From: an uncultured Clostridia bacterium
GTDB lineage: Bacteria > Bacillota > Clostridia > Christensenellales > Aristaeellaceae
DNA: 64,000 nucleotides
Assembly (NCBI GenBank): GCA_934647235.1
Contig: CAKUFG010000005.1
Coordinates: forward strand, 1-64,000
Reading direction: 5' to 3'
The position numbers were made by a program, and so were the translations under genes. Below the pieces are notes generated by a model. It searched no databases and was not told where the DNA came from. It saw only the letters and a program-made list of their open reading frames with translations. Within the stretch, counting starts at the first letter, position 1, and the number at the start of each line of letters is the position of its first letter. This document shows, in pieces, positions 10,077-17,461 of the stretch.

Positions 10077-10105
10077 AGTATAAACGTATTTTCTTGCCTT
10101 GTCAA
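10077..10105 (-). promoter_or_regulatory. Sigma-A promoter of the flavoprotein gene
   Basis: On the minus strand, TTGACA (10105-10100), a 17-bp spacer and TATACT (10082-10077) are close to consensus. Confidence 0.8.
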
Positions 10106-10171
10106 GCGCTCATCCGGCATGTTTTTTGTCTGTTCTTTCCTTTTGCAGCGCGGTGGAATGCCATTTGATGC

Positions 10172-10200
10172 TTGACATGGCATAAAGTACACCCTATAAT
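10172..10200 (+). promoter_or_regulatory. Consensus promoter giving a leaderless TetR-family mRNA
   Basis: TTGACA (10172-10177), 17 bp, then TATAAT (10195-10200). The start codon is at 10207, about where transcription should begin, so there is no room for an SD. Confidence 0.75.
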
Positions 10201-10206
10201 AAAAAT

Positions 10207-10794
10207 ATGGATAAACGAGATTTGATTCTTCAGACGGCAGAAAAGCTGTTTTCTGAAAAAGGCTATTACGGTCTGGGCTTAACCGAACTGCTTAAGCTGT
10301 GCGATATCCCCAAGGGCAGCTTTTATTACTACTTTCCAAACGGAAAAATCCAGCTGCTGCAGGATACGCTCAGGCGCGCTTATGTCCACATTGCCAAGGG
10401 CTTTGAAGCCAACCTGGCCCATGAGGATACCGCGCTGGCGGCCTTTGACCACATGCTTGATTTCTGGATTGCCGGGCTGCGGGAAAAGCGCCATTTTGCC
10501 TCGCGCTTTGTTGCGATGATTGCAATCGAGTCGGTCTACCTTGACCCCTGCATCCACCAGACCTGCGATCAGATTTATCAGGACTGGCAGCAGCTGTATG
10601 TCGATCGTCTCATTGCCTTCGGCTACAGCCCCGCCGACAGCCTGGAGAAAGGGCACGCGCTGTTTTCCCTGTTTCACGGCACAATGATCACCACCTGGGT
10701 AAAGCAGGACCCCTCCGACTATGAATCAATCCGAAACGCGCTTTCCGCTATTTTAAGCGATGCGCCAGAAAAAACCGGCAGCGCGTCTGCATAA
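10207..10794 (+). CDS. TetR/AcrR-family transcriptional regulator
   Basis: The 195-residue protein has an N-terminal TetR DNA-binding domain: TAEKLFSEKGYYGLGLTELL, then the recognition helix region IPKGSFYYYFPNGK at about 37-50. The C-terminal ligand domain resembles the LmrA/YxaF type. It is divergent from the exported flavoprotein gene, with a palindrome in that gene's promoter, so it probably represses the flavoprotein until a ligand arrives (inference). The start codon falls at the expected transcription start, implying leaderless translation. Its stop codon lies inside a long hairpin. Confidence 0.9.
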   Translation: MDKRDLILQTAEKLFSEKGYYGLGLTELLKLCDIPKGSFYYYFPNGKIQLLQDTLRRAYVHIAKGFEANLAHEDTALAAFDHMLDFWIAGLREKRHFASRFVAMIAIESVYLDPCIHQTCDQIYQDWQQLYVDRLIAFGYSPADSLEKGHALFSLFHGTMITTWVKQDPSDYESIRNALSAILSDAPEKTGSASA

Positions 10795-10820
10795 AGCAGC
10801 GCAAAGCCGGTTTCATCTTT
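10772..10820 (+). terminator. Hairpin overlapping the TetR gene stop codon
   Basis: AAACCGGC (10772-10779) pairs with GCCGGTTT (10806-10813). An inner GCGC/GCGC stem surrounds the TAA stop, and a T-rich tail follows. Confidence 0.5.
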
Positions 10821-10865
10821 TATGATATGAACTGGACGACGACGGCCGCTTGCCGCCGCCCATTA

Positions 10866-10901
10866 AAAACGCATCTGCCGGCATAACGGCAGATGCGTTT
10901 T
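10866..10901. terminator. Terminator of the antiporter operon (possibly bidirectional)
   Basis: A perfect 15-bp stem, AAAACGCATCTGCCG / CGGCAGATGCGTTTT, has a 6-nt loop. Read leftward it is followed by TTTTT, four bases beyond the antiporter stop codon. Confidence 0.8.
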
Positions 10902-10904
10902 AGT

Positions 10905-12080
10905 TCAGGCGTTCTTGGGATCGATTTCCCCTGCCGCCTGCAGCGCTTTCTTGGTCAGGAAGGGGCCGACCAGCTCGTAAATCAGCGTGGCGCACAGCAC
11001 CACCGCGCGAATCTGCGCGCCGTACTGCGGCAGCTGCGCAATGACCAGCTGCGCCATACCGATGGCTACGCCAGCCTGCGGCAGCAGCGTAATGCCCAGA
11101 TACTTGCGAATGCTCGCATCCGCATGCGTAATGAGCGAGCCAATATATGCGCCAAAATACTTGCCCAGCGAACGTGTGAGCATATAGATAATGCCCAGCA
11201 GACCCACCGTGGGAATGACCGACAGCTCCAGCTCCGCGCCCGAAACGACGAAGAACAGCAGCAGCACCGGCGGCGTCCAGCGATCGCACAGATCCATCAC
11301 CACGGCGGTATCCGCGCCCAGGTTGCAGTAGACTGCGCCGATCATCATGCACAGCAGCAGGGAGCTAAGGCTCATCAGCTCGGCCAGCGCAATGCCCAGC
11401 AGCACGGCCGTCAGGCACAGCATCAGCCGGTTGGCGCGGGAATGGAAGAAGCGAATGCCCACGGCCAGCAGCAGCCCGATCGCGCCGCCAATGGTCAGGG
11501 AAAGCACGATTTCCACCACCGGGTCGATCAGCATATTCTTCACCGTCAGCGCGCTGCCATTGGCAAAGGTGCGTGCCAGCGCCAGCGAGATGGCGAAAAC
11601 AATCAGTCCCACCGCATCATCCATGGCCACCACAGGCAGAAGCGTGGAGGTCAGCGGGCCCTTGGCGCGGTATTGGCGCACCACCATCAGCGTAGCGGCG
11701 GGAGCCGTGGCCGCGGCAATCGCGCCCAGCGTCAGCGCTTCGGCGGCAGGGAAGCCGCAGATCAGCAGCACCGCATCCACCATCAGCACGGCCGTCATGG
11801 CCTGGAAGAAGGTGATGGTAATCACCCGGCTGCCCAGCATTTTCATGCTGGAAAGCTTAAACTCGCCGCCGATGGAGAAGGCGATGAAGCCCAGTGCCAC
11901 GGTGGAAATGATATCCATGGATTTGAGCACGCCCGAGGGCACCAGCCCCAGGCAGCTGGGGCCGATCAGCAGGCCCGCCACCAGGTAGGCGGTTACATTG
12001 GGCAGATGCACCAGCTTGGCAAGGCGGGTAAAGAGCAGACCCACCAGCATGGCCAAAGCCAGACTAAGCAGCATTGTCAT
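10905..12080 (-). CDS. Cation:proton antiporter (CPA2-type)
   Basis: This 391-residue membrane protein has about 12 hydrophobic segments and the Na+/H+ exchanger fold. GFIAFSIGGEFKL, AIAAATAPAAT and PVVAMDDAVGLIVFA carry the polar residues expected in the ion path; the DD pair corresponds to the acidic transport site of CPA antiporters. It lacks the C-terminal TrkA-N domain of KefB/KefC. The gene two bases upstream encodes a PII-like protein, so regulation may come from that partner. Whether the ion is Na+ or K+ cannot be told. Confidence 0.9.
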   Translation of the reverse strand: MTMLLSLALAMLVGLLFTRLAKLVHLPNVTAYLVAGLLIGPSCLGLVPSGVLKSMDIISTVALGFIAFSIGGEFKLSSMKMLGSRVITITFFQAMTAVLMVDAVLLICGFPAAEALTLGAIAAATAPAATLMVVRQYRAKGPLTSTLLPVVAMDDAVGLIVFAISLALARTFANGSALTVKNMLIDPVVEIVLSLTIGGAIGLLLAVGIRFFHSRANRLMLCLTAVLLGIALAELMSLSSLLLCMMIGAVYCNLGADTAVVMDLCDRWTPPVLLLFFVVSGAELELSVIPTVGLLGIIYMLTRSLGKYFGAYIGSLITHADASIRKYLGITLLPQAGVAIGMAQLVIAQLPQYGAQIRAVVLCATLIYELVGPFLTKKALQAAGEIDPKNA

Positions 12081-12082
12081 TT

Positions 12083-12439
12083 TCAGCGCCTCGCTTCGTG
12101 CGTATCCGTCAGCTCCGCATCGTCGATGGGAACGGTAAAGAGCACGCCATGGTTGGCCTCGGTCAGGTTGCCGGCCACCGCATGGATAATGCGCTTGGCC
12201 ACGGGCACCTGATCATCCTGCAGGGCGGCAAAGATCATCTTGCCGTTCTGCTGGGTAGGATTAAGGAAAGCGCGCAGAGAGCCGAAAATCGGTGGCGGCT
12301 CGCTGGACGTTTCAGAAATGGCGCGCAGCATGCCCTCGCAGTCCACCACGGTCGCCCCGCCAATGTGCTGCTCCAGCATGGAGGCCAGGATCGGATAGAC
12401 GTGCTGCGTATTGTTGGTGATGTAAATCAGCAGTTTCAT
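12083..12439 (-). CDS. Small PII-like protein paired with the antiporter
   Basis: The 118-residue soluble protein begins MKLLIYITNNTQHVYPIL. Its length and the alternating beta-alpha pattern suggest a PII-like ferredoxin-fold trimer, but the PII T-loop signature is absent, so this is a fold guess. GGAGG lies 8 nt before ATG. It is the first gene of a two-gene operon, and its stop is 2 bp from the antiporter start, which strongly suggests it controls or senses something for the antiporter. Related small PII-like proteins beside bicarbonate and cation transporters are known. Confidence 0.6.
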   Translation of the reverse strand: MKLLIYITNNTQHVYPILASMLEQHIGGATVVDCEGMLRAISETSSEPPPIFGSLRAFLNPTQQNGKMIFAALQDDQVPVAKRIIHAVAGNLTEANHGVLFTVPIDDAELTDTHEARR

Positions 12440-12476
12440 CTTGCATTGCCTCCGTTTCTTCTATCAGAACGGGGCA

Positions 12477-12505
12477 ATTATACTCCCTCTGCAAGATTCT
12501 GTAAA
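12477..12505 (-). promoter_or_regulatory. Promoter of the PII-like/antiporter operon
   Basis: On the minus strand, TTTACA (12505-12500), 17 bp, TATAAT (12482-12477). Confidence 0.75.
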
Positions 12506-12519
12506 GCCCTTTGATGTAT

Positions 12520-12534
12520 TTTTGTCGGACAAAA
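12520..12534. repeat. Operator-like palindrome between divergent promoters
   Basis: TTTTGTC and GACAAAA are perfect 7-bp arms around a single G. The site lies 15 bp upstream of the -35 box of the antiporter operon and close to the divergent promoter. Confidence 0.4.
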
Positions 12535-12550
12535 TATACATTTAAGCGCT

Positions 12551-12580
12551 TTGACACATTTTCGCGCAGCATGCTATAAT
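12551..12580 (+). promoter_or_regulatory. Promoter of the YgjP-like gene
   Basis: TTGACA (12551-12556), an 18-bp spacer and TATAAT (12575-12580), 40 bp before the start codon. Confidence 0.75.
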
Positions 12581-12620
12581 AGGCTGTCATTTTGCCGCGC
12601 AGAAAAGGAGATGAACGCGC

Positions 12621-13340
12621 ATGTCAACGCAGCGCACCGTATGGGCGCAGGACCGGCAGATCTGCTACACGCTGGAAGAAAAAAGGGTAAAGAACATCAA
12701 CCTGCGCGTCCGCCCGAACGGCAGCGTGTATGTTTCTGCGCCCTATGGGGCCGACCGTGCGCGCATCGACGCCTTTGTGTGCAGCAAGGCGGGGCTCATC
12801 CTCGCCGCGCAGCAGGCGCAGTCCGCCCCCGCCCGCGCGCCGCTGCAGTATCAGACCGGCGATGAAATCCAGCTGTTTGGCCGCACCATCGCGCTGCGCG
12901 TGATTCAGAGCGCGCGCGACGAAGCGCAGCTGACCGGCGGCACGCTGCTGCTGCGCCTGCGCCATCCTGAGGATCCATCCGCCCGCATGCGCCTGACGGA
13001 GCGCTTTATCGACGGCCAATGCCAGGCCGTATTCGCCTCCGCGCTGGACGCCGCCTTTCCCCCATTCGCCAGTCTGGGCTTCGACAAGCCCCTGCTGCGC
13101 ATCCGCGATATGAAAACCCGCTGGGGCTCCTGCATGCCGCAAAAGGGCGTTGTCACCATCAACCGCAGGCTCATTCAAGCGCCGCCGGGCTGTATCCGCA
13201 TGGTTGTCACGCACGAGCTGTGCCATCTGATGCACCCCAATCACGGCGCGGGATTCTACGATCTGCTGAACCGCTGCATGCCTGATTGGTCCCAATACAA
13301 GGCTATGCTGCGCCAGAATGCCGTTCAATGGCTGCGGTAA
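12621..13340 (+). CDS. YgjP-like (M48/SprT-type) zinc metallopeptidase
   Basis: The 239-residue protein carries THELCHLMHPNHGAGF near residues 197-212. His198 and His202 of the HExxH motif, with His208, are the predicted zinc ligands, and Glu199 is the catalytic base. RIRDMKTRWGSC and VVTINRRLIQAPPGCI before it are family signatures of the YgjP-like (DUF45/WLM) peptidases. There is no signal peptide, so it acts in the cytoplasm. Natural substrates of the family are not well known. AAAAGGAG precedes the ATG, and it is a single-gene unit ending at a bidirectional terminator. Confidence 0.9.
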   Translation: MSTQRTVWAQDRQICYTLEEKRVKNINLRVRPNGSVYVSAPYGADRARIDAFVCSKAGLILAAQQAQSAPARAPLQYQTGDEIQLFGRTIALRVIQSARDEAQLTGGTLLLRLRHPEDPSARMRLTERFIDGQCQAVFASALDAAFPPFASLGFDKPLLRIRDMKTRWGSCMPQKGVVTINRRLIQAPPGCIRMVVTHELCHLMHPNHGAGFYDLLNRCMPDWSQYKAMLRQNAVQWLR

Positions 13341-13354
13341 GCGCGGCATAACCA

Positions 13355-13399
13355 CTAAAAAAGCGCCTGTGCTGTTTCAGCACGGACGCTTATTTTTTG
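13355..13399. terminator. Bidirectional terminator between ygjP-like gene and rplT
   Basis: A stem around TGTGCTG/CAGCAC with flanking AGCG/CGCT pairs has TTATTTTTT on the right and, read leftward, TTTTTT. It serves both convergent genes. Confidence 0.8.
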
Positions 13400-13412
13400 C
13401 TTTGAAAGGCGA

Positions 13413-13763
<351 letters not shown>

Positions 13764-13790
13764 GGTAAATCCTCCTTGCCGGAAATGGGC

Positions 13791-13991
13791 TTATTTGTAC
13801 GGGATCAGCGTGCGGATGGTGGCGGCTTCAGCCTTGTTCTGCAGCACGCCGCCCTTGCGCATATGACGGATGCGCTTGGTGGTCTTCTTGTTGAGGATGT
13901 GGTTGCAGTTCATGCTCTTATGCTTGACCTTGCCAGTCTTGGTCAGAGAAAAGCGCTTGGCTGCGCCGCGATGCGTCTTTTGCTTAGGCAT
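13791..13991 (-). CDS. rpmI: 50S ribosomal protein L35
   Basis: The 66-residue product begins MPKQKTHRGAAKRFSLTKTG, the standard L35 N-terminus, and the rest is rich in Lys and Arg. It is a structural protein of the large ribosomal subunit. AAGGAGG lies 7 nt before the ATG. It sits between infC and rplT in the conserved order, with 27 bp to rplT and 32 bp to infC. Confidence 0.98.
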   Translation of the reverse strand: MPKQKTHRGAAKRFSLTKTGKVKHKSMNCNHILNKKTTKRIRHMRKGGVLQNKAEAATIRTLIPYK

Positions 13992-14023
13992 AGGGGTTCC
14001 TCCTTCCGGGAATGATATAAGGA

Positions 14024-14575
14024 TTATTCGGCGGCAGGCGCGCTTTGCGCGGCCTTGGCCTTGTCACCCTTGACAGGTTTGTCCGCCTTGGGGCCCAGGA
14101 TCATGATCATGTGCCGGCCTTCAAGCGAGGGACGCTTTTCGACTACGGCGACGTCCTTGGTGCGATCAACAAAATCCTGCATCACCTTCAGGCCGATTTC
14201 CGTGTGGGTAATCTGCCTGCCGCGGAAGCGAATGGAGACCTTGACCTTGTCGCCGCCCTGAAGGAACTTGATGGCGTTCTTGGCCTTGGTCTGCACGTCG
14301 TTTTCCTCGATGGTGGCCGAAAGCTGCACTTCCTTGACGGAAATGACCTTTTGGTTTTTGCGCATTTCACGCTCGCGCTTGGCCTGCTCGTAGCGATGCT
14401 TATCATAGTCCATCAGCTTGCAGACGGGCGGCTGGGCGTTGGGCACAATCTTGACCAGGTCCAGTTCGGCCTCCTCGGCCAGCTCCAGCGCGCGCTGCGT
14501 GGGCAATACGCCCAGCTGGGCGCCGTCCGCGCCGATCACGCGCACCTCGCGGTCGCGGATTTCTTCGTTGATCAT
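14024..14575 (-). CDS. infC: Translation initiation factor IF-3
   Basis: IF-3 keeps the ribosomal subunits apart and proofreads start codons. From ATG 14575 the product is 183 residues. [20 protein letters not shown] opens the N-domain and [15 protein letters not shown] lies in the C-domain; the tail is Lys/Ala-rich. This ATG has no SD in front of it, while GGAGG sits at 14600-14604. In-frame ATA (14590) and ATC (14596) codons lie just after that SD, so the real start may be a rare codon, as known for infC in E. coli (AUU), adding five to seven residues. A leader attenuator and a strong promoter lie upstream. Confidence 0.97.
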   Translation of the reverse strand: MINEEIRDREVRVIGADGAQLGVLPTQRALELAEEAELDLVKIVPNAQPPVCKLMDYDKHRYEQAKREREMRKNQKVISVKEVQLSATIEENDVQTKAKNAIKFLQGGDKVKVSIRFRGRQITHTEIGLKVMQDFVDRTKDVAVVEKRPSLEGRHMIMILGPKADKPVKGDKAKAAQSAPAAE

Positions 14576-14627
14576 CAGTTCGGCAGCTATGTCGATGCAC
14601 CTCCATCATGATTCCGGCTTTCTTGAT

Positions 14628-14665
14628 GAAAAAGAAAAAGCCGGCGGATGAAACCACCCGCCGAC
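14628..14665 (-). terminator. Leader attenuator of infC-rpmI-rplT
   Basis: On the minus strand GTCGGCGG pairs with CCGCCGGC and is followed by TTTTTCTTTTT, about 100 nt into the leader and before the infC SD. By analogy with the B. subtilis infC leader, L20-dependent attenuation is likely. A further hairpin (AGGAGC..GCTCCT) lies earlier in the leader and could form an alternative structure. Confidence 0.75.
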
Positions 14666-14757
14666 GCACAAATAACATTGCAGATCGGATTGCCTGCACC
14701 GGGCGAAACGGAATTCGCGAGGTGAGGAGCGGGCGGCTCCTGCTTAACGCAGTGATT

Positions 14758-14786
14758 ATTATAACAGGGACGGCCCGCTGTGTCAA
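14758..14786 (-). promoter_or_regulatory. Promoter of infC-rpmI-rplT
   Basis: On the minus strand TTGACA (14786-14781), exactly 17 bp, TATAAT (14763-14758): a full consensus sigma-A promoter. Confidence 0.88.
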
Positions 14787-14790
14787 GGTC

Positions 14791-14838
14791 TTTTTTCAGG
14801 TTTTTATGTCATTGTTTTTTCAGGTTTTTATGTCATTG
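14791..14838. repeat. Perfect 24-bp tandem duplication upstream of the infC promoter
   Basis: Bases 14791-14814 and 14815-14838 are identical 24-mers, each with T5-T6 runs (A tracts on the infC strand). They end 4 bp from the -35 box, where an UP element would sit. The remainder of 14576-14985, a 410-bp gene-free stretch, holds the infC leader, its promoter and the promoter of the rightward nuclease gene. Confidence 0.85.
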
Positions 14839-14929
14839 TTACGCTTCTTAGTTATTTCAGTTTTTTCGGCCTTGCCATGCAGCTAAAAAGCCCCTACAAA
14901 AAGCACCCCAGCCTTTCCCAGCGCCGCGC

Positions 14930-14959
14930 TTGATTTCTTTGCCCTTCGCATCGTATAAT
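14930..14959 (+). promoter_or_regulatory. Promoter of the Card1-like gene
   Basis: TTGATT (14930-14935), 18 bp, TATAAT (14954-14959), 26 bp before the start codon. Confidence 0.6.
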
Positions 14960-14985
14960 AAGAGATGCAATGGAGGTTTATTCTC

Positions 14986-16155
14986 ATGAAAACCCTGATT
15001 GAGCTTTATGACGAGCGTCCGCTGGAAAACGTATTGAGCACCGAGGTGTTTTCCCCCGAGCGCACGGTATTTATCTGCCCGCCCGAGGTGGGGCGCGATG
15101 CACGTCTGCAGCAAAAGCTGCGCGAGTATTTTGCCCATCGCGGCGTGCAGGCCGAATTGGAATTCGTCACCGCCAGCCTGCTGGACGCCTCCGCCGTGGC
15201 CAAGCATCTGCGCGAGGTGGTAGCCCGCTATCCCGACTGCGCGCTGGATATCGCCGGCGGCACGGACGCGGCGCTGTTTGCCGCCGGGCTTTTGTGCGCC
15301 AACGTCGATATCCCCGTATTCACCTACAGCCGCAAGCGGAATACGTTTTTTGATATTCGCGGTGCGGCCTTCGCGCGCGATCTGCCCTGCCAGGTACGGC
15401 TGAAGGTGGAGGATTGCTTTTTGATGGCGGGCGGCGCGATGCGCACTGGGCGCGTGGACAACGCCGTGCTCGCGCGCTATGCCGGGCTGATCCCCCAGCT
15501 GTATCATATTTATATGAAGTATCGCCGACAGTGGAACGGCATCGTCACCTACATTCAGCGCATTTCGCAGGGACAGGAAGGCCATCCTACCCTGCTGGTG
15601 CAGGGCGCGTATCAGGTAAAAGCGCCGCAGGGCGGGCGCGTGCAGGCCAATCCGGACGCGCTGCGGGATATGCAGTCCGCCGGGCTGATTGACGACCTGT
15701 TCATCAGCGAGCAGGAGAGCGTGCGTTTCTCCTTCCGCGATGCGCAGGTGCGCGCCTGGCTGCGCGATGTCGGCAGCGCGCTGGAGCTGCATATTTACCA
15801 ATCCTGCCGCGCGCTGGGCGTATTTGATGATGTGCGCACCAGCGTGGTAGTGGATTGGCAGGGCGGCAATCAGCCCGACGCCGTGACCAACGAGATCGAC
15901 GTGATGGCCACCTGCGGCGTGCGCCCCATCTTCATCAGCTGCAAAACCTGCGATGTGAAAACCGAGGCGCTCAACGAGCTGGCCATCCTGCGCGATCGTT
16001 TTGGCGGGCAGATTGCCCGCGCCGCCATCGTCACAGCCGAGCGCGGCCGCGCCCCCATGCGCCACCGCGCCATGGAGCTGGGCATCGATGTGATCGACCT
16101 GGAAGACCTGCAGGGGCCTGACCTGGCGCGCCGCCTGAAGGCGCTGAGCCGGTGA
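14986..16155 (+). CDS. Card1-like CARF-domain nuclease (DUF1887 family)
   Basis: The 389-residue protein combines an N-terminal CARF-like Rossmann domain, with DIAGGTDAALFAAG at 88-101 holding the GGT nucleotide-binding turn, a central winged-helix-like region (about 155-260), and a C-terminal PD-(D/E)xK nuclease core with Glu267, NEID (302-305) and ISCKT (317-321). In type III CRISPR, Card1/Can2 proteins are activated by cyclic oligoadenylate and cut DNA and RNA. The acidic residue often found two before the catalytic Lys is Ser318 here. No CRISPR array, cas gene or cyclase is present in the window, so its activator and role are unknown. ATG was chosen for its TGGAGG SD. Confidence 0.85.
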   Translation: MKTLIELYDERPLENVLSTEVFSPERTVFICPPEVGRDARLQQKLREYFAHRGVQAELEFVTASLLDASAVAKHLREVVARYPDCALDIAGGTDAALFAAGLLCANVDIPVFTYSRKRNTFFDIRGAAFARDLPCQVRLKVEDCFLMAGGAMRTGRVDNAVLARYAGLIPQLYHIYMKYRRQWNGIVTYIQRISQGQEGHPTLLVQGAYQVKAPQGGRVQANPDALRDMQSAGLIDDLFISEQESVRFSFRDAQVRAWLRDVGSALELHIYQSCRALGVFDDVRTSVVVDWQGGNQPDAVTNEIDVMATCGVRPIFISCKTCDVKTEALNELAILRDRFGGQIARAAIVTAERGRAPMRHRAMELGIDVIDLEDLQGPDLARRLKALSR

Positions 16156-16200
16156 GCTTTTCCAATATCAGCAATCGCCATATTGCCATATATATGAATT

Positions 16201-16236
16201 GAGCCGCGCAGTCATCCTGCGCGGCTCTTGCTTTGC
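16201..16236 (+). terminator. Terminator after the Card1-like gene
   Basis: GAGCCGCGCA (16201-16210) pairs with TGCGCGGCTC (16218-16227), followed by a loose T-rich tail. Confidence 0.6.
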
Positions 16237-16238
16237 GT

Positions 16239-17366
16239 TTACAGCACAATATCCCCCGGATTGTATCCATACGGCAGCTTTTCGTCCTCCTCCAGGAAGC
16301 GGAAGCTCTCGTCCTCCAGCACAGGCAGGAAGGCGGCGTAGGGAATGCGCTCAAACTCGCAGCCATAGGTGCTGCTGCCAAACCAGCCGCCCTCGTGGGC
16401 GCGAAGGTTCAGATCGCGGGCAAACTTGGTGCGGTTGCTGCAGTCATGCACCAGCATGTCCCAATTTTCTTCATCGGCCTGGCGCATCAGCTTCAGCGTC
16501 AGTTCACGGCTCCAGATGGGCGAAACATAGCCGTGGCGGGACATATACAAATTTTCCCCAGCGTAGTTTTCCAGATTATTATCGTTCAGATGCAGCTCGG
16601 CGCAGTTGATAAAATCAGGCCTGGCAGCGAAAATCTGCGTCTTTTTGCGCTGGAAGCCTTCATAAAAGGCCGGCGTCATGGGCGTTTCGATGCCGATGAA
16701 GGGAATGTACCTGCGGGCGATAGCCATGGCCTCGATCACCTTGTCGGCGCAGTTGCTTGCGCCCAGGTTGAAGCGCAGCTCATCCAGCCCCGCCTCGCCC
16801 AACGCGCGCAGGTTTTCCTCCGTGGCCAGGGTTCCGTTGGTGTACATGTGCTGATGCACGCCTGCGGCATGGAAGGTGCGGATCACGCCGTAGTACTTTT
16901 CAATTTCCATAAACGGTTCCAGATACACATAGGCAATGCCCGTGGGCTTCTTCTGGATGGACAGCAGCAGCTCCATATCGTCCTCGCGGAACTTAGTGCC
17001 GCCGATCTCCCACATGCCCTCGCCGATGGGCTCCTGGCAGTCCAGCATACCATAATCATAGCAGAACGGGCACTGCATGTTGCATTTATTGGTTTTGCGC
17101 ACGGCGCTCAGCCCTGTGCCGGTCAGGCAGGAGCGGCAGCCCCTGGAAAACTTTTCATCGCTGCCCACATAGCAGGTACGTCCGTTCAGCGATTTCAAAT
17201 GCGGAATTTCGCGCATCAGGCTGTCGAAGCGCGCCTCGGCCGCCGTTTCAATCTGCGCAATCACGGCGTAAGCCAGCTCCCGCTGATGGGGCATCAACGG
17301 CTCGTCCTCGGGCATCTGGGCAAAAAAGCGAAACCACAGCAGCGCGTCGCGTTTAGAAATCTTCAT
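16239..17366 (-). CDS. Radical SAM protein
   Basis: The 375-residue protein has the 4Fe-4S motif CNMQCPFC (Cys95, 99, 102), which binds the cluster that splits S-adenosylmethionine. A second cysteine group (Cys65; GCRSCLTG at 76-83) may hold an auxiliary site. MYTNGTLATEENLRALGEAG is the usual beta-4/alpha-4 stretch of radical SAM barrels. The ATG at 17366 has AAAGG and GGGAGG upstream; an extension to 17465 would overlap the GntR gene. The GntR stop is 95 bp upstream, so the two may be cotranscribed. The reaction is unknown. The nearby FAD oxidoreductase and sugar importer suggest a catabolic role, which is only inference. Confidence 0.88.
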   Translation of the reverse strand: MKISKRDALLWFRFFAQMPEDEPLMPHQRELAYAVIAQIETAAEARFDSLMREIPHLKSLNGRTCYVGSDEKFSRGCRSCLTGTGLSAVRKTNKCNMQCPFCYDYGMLDCQEPIGEGMWEIGGTKFREDDMELLLSIQKKPTGIAYVYLEPFMEIEKYYGVIRTFHAAGVHQHMYTNGTLATEENLRALGEAGLDELRFNLGASNCADKVIEAMAIARRYIPFIGIETPMTPAFYEGFQRKKTQIFAARPDFINCAELHLNDNNLENYAGENLYMSRHGYVSPIWSRELTLKLMRQADEENWDMLVHDCSNRTKFARDLNLRAHEGGWFGSSTYGCEFERIPYAAFLPVLEDESFRFLEEDEKLPYGYNPGDIVL

Positions 17367-17461
17367 CCTTTGTTCCTCCCATTGCGGACGGCGCACGGCG
17401 CTTCGCCCGGCATGCCTGTATTCTATCACAGGCAGCGCTTGTAAACAAGCACGAAACCGCG

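Noticed and set aside
10893..12212. A 439-codon plus-strand frame over the antiporter gene
   Set aside because: The product is Gln/His/Arg-rich with no domain, and the minus-strand frame encodes a clear antiporter.
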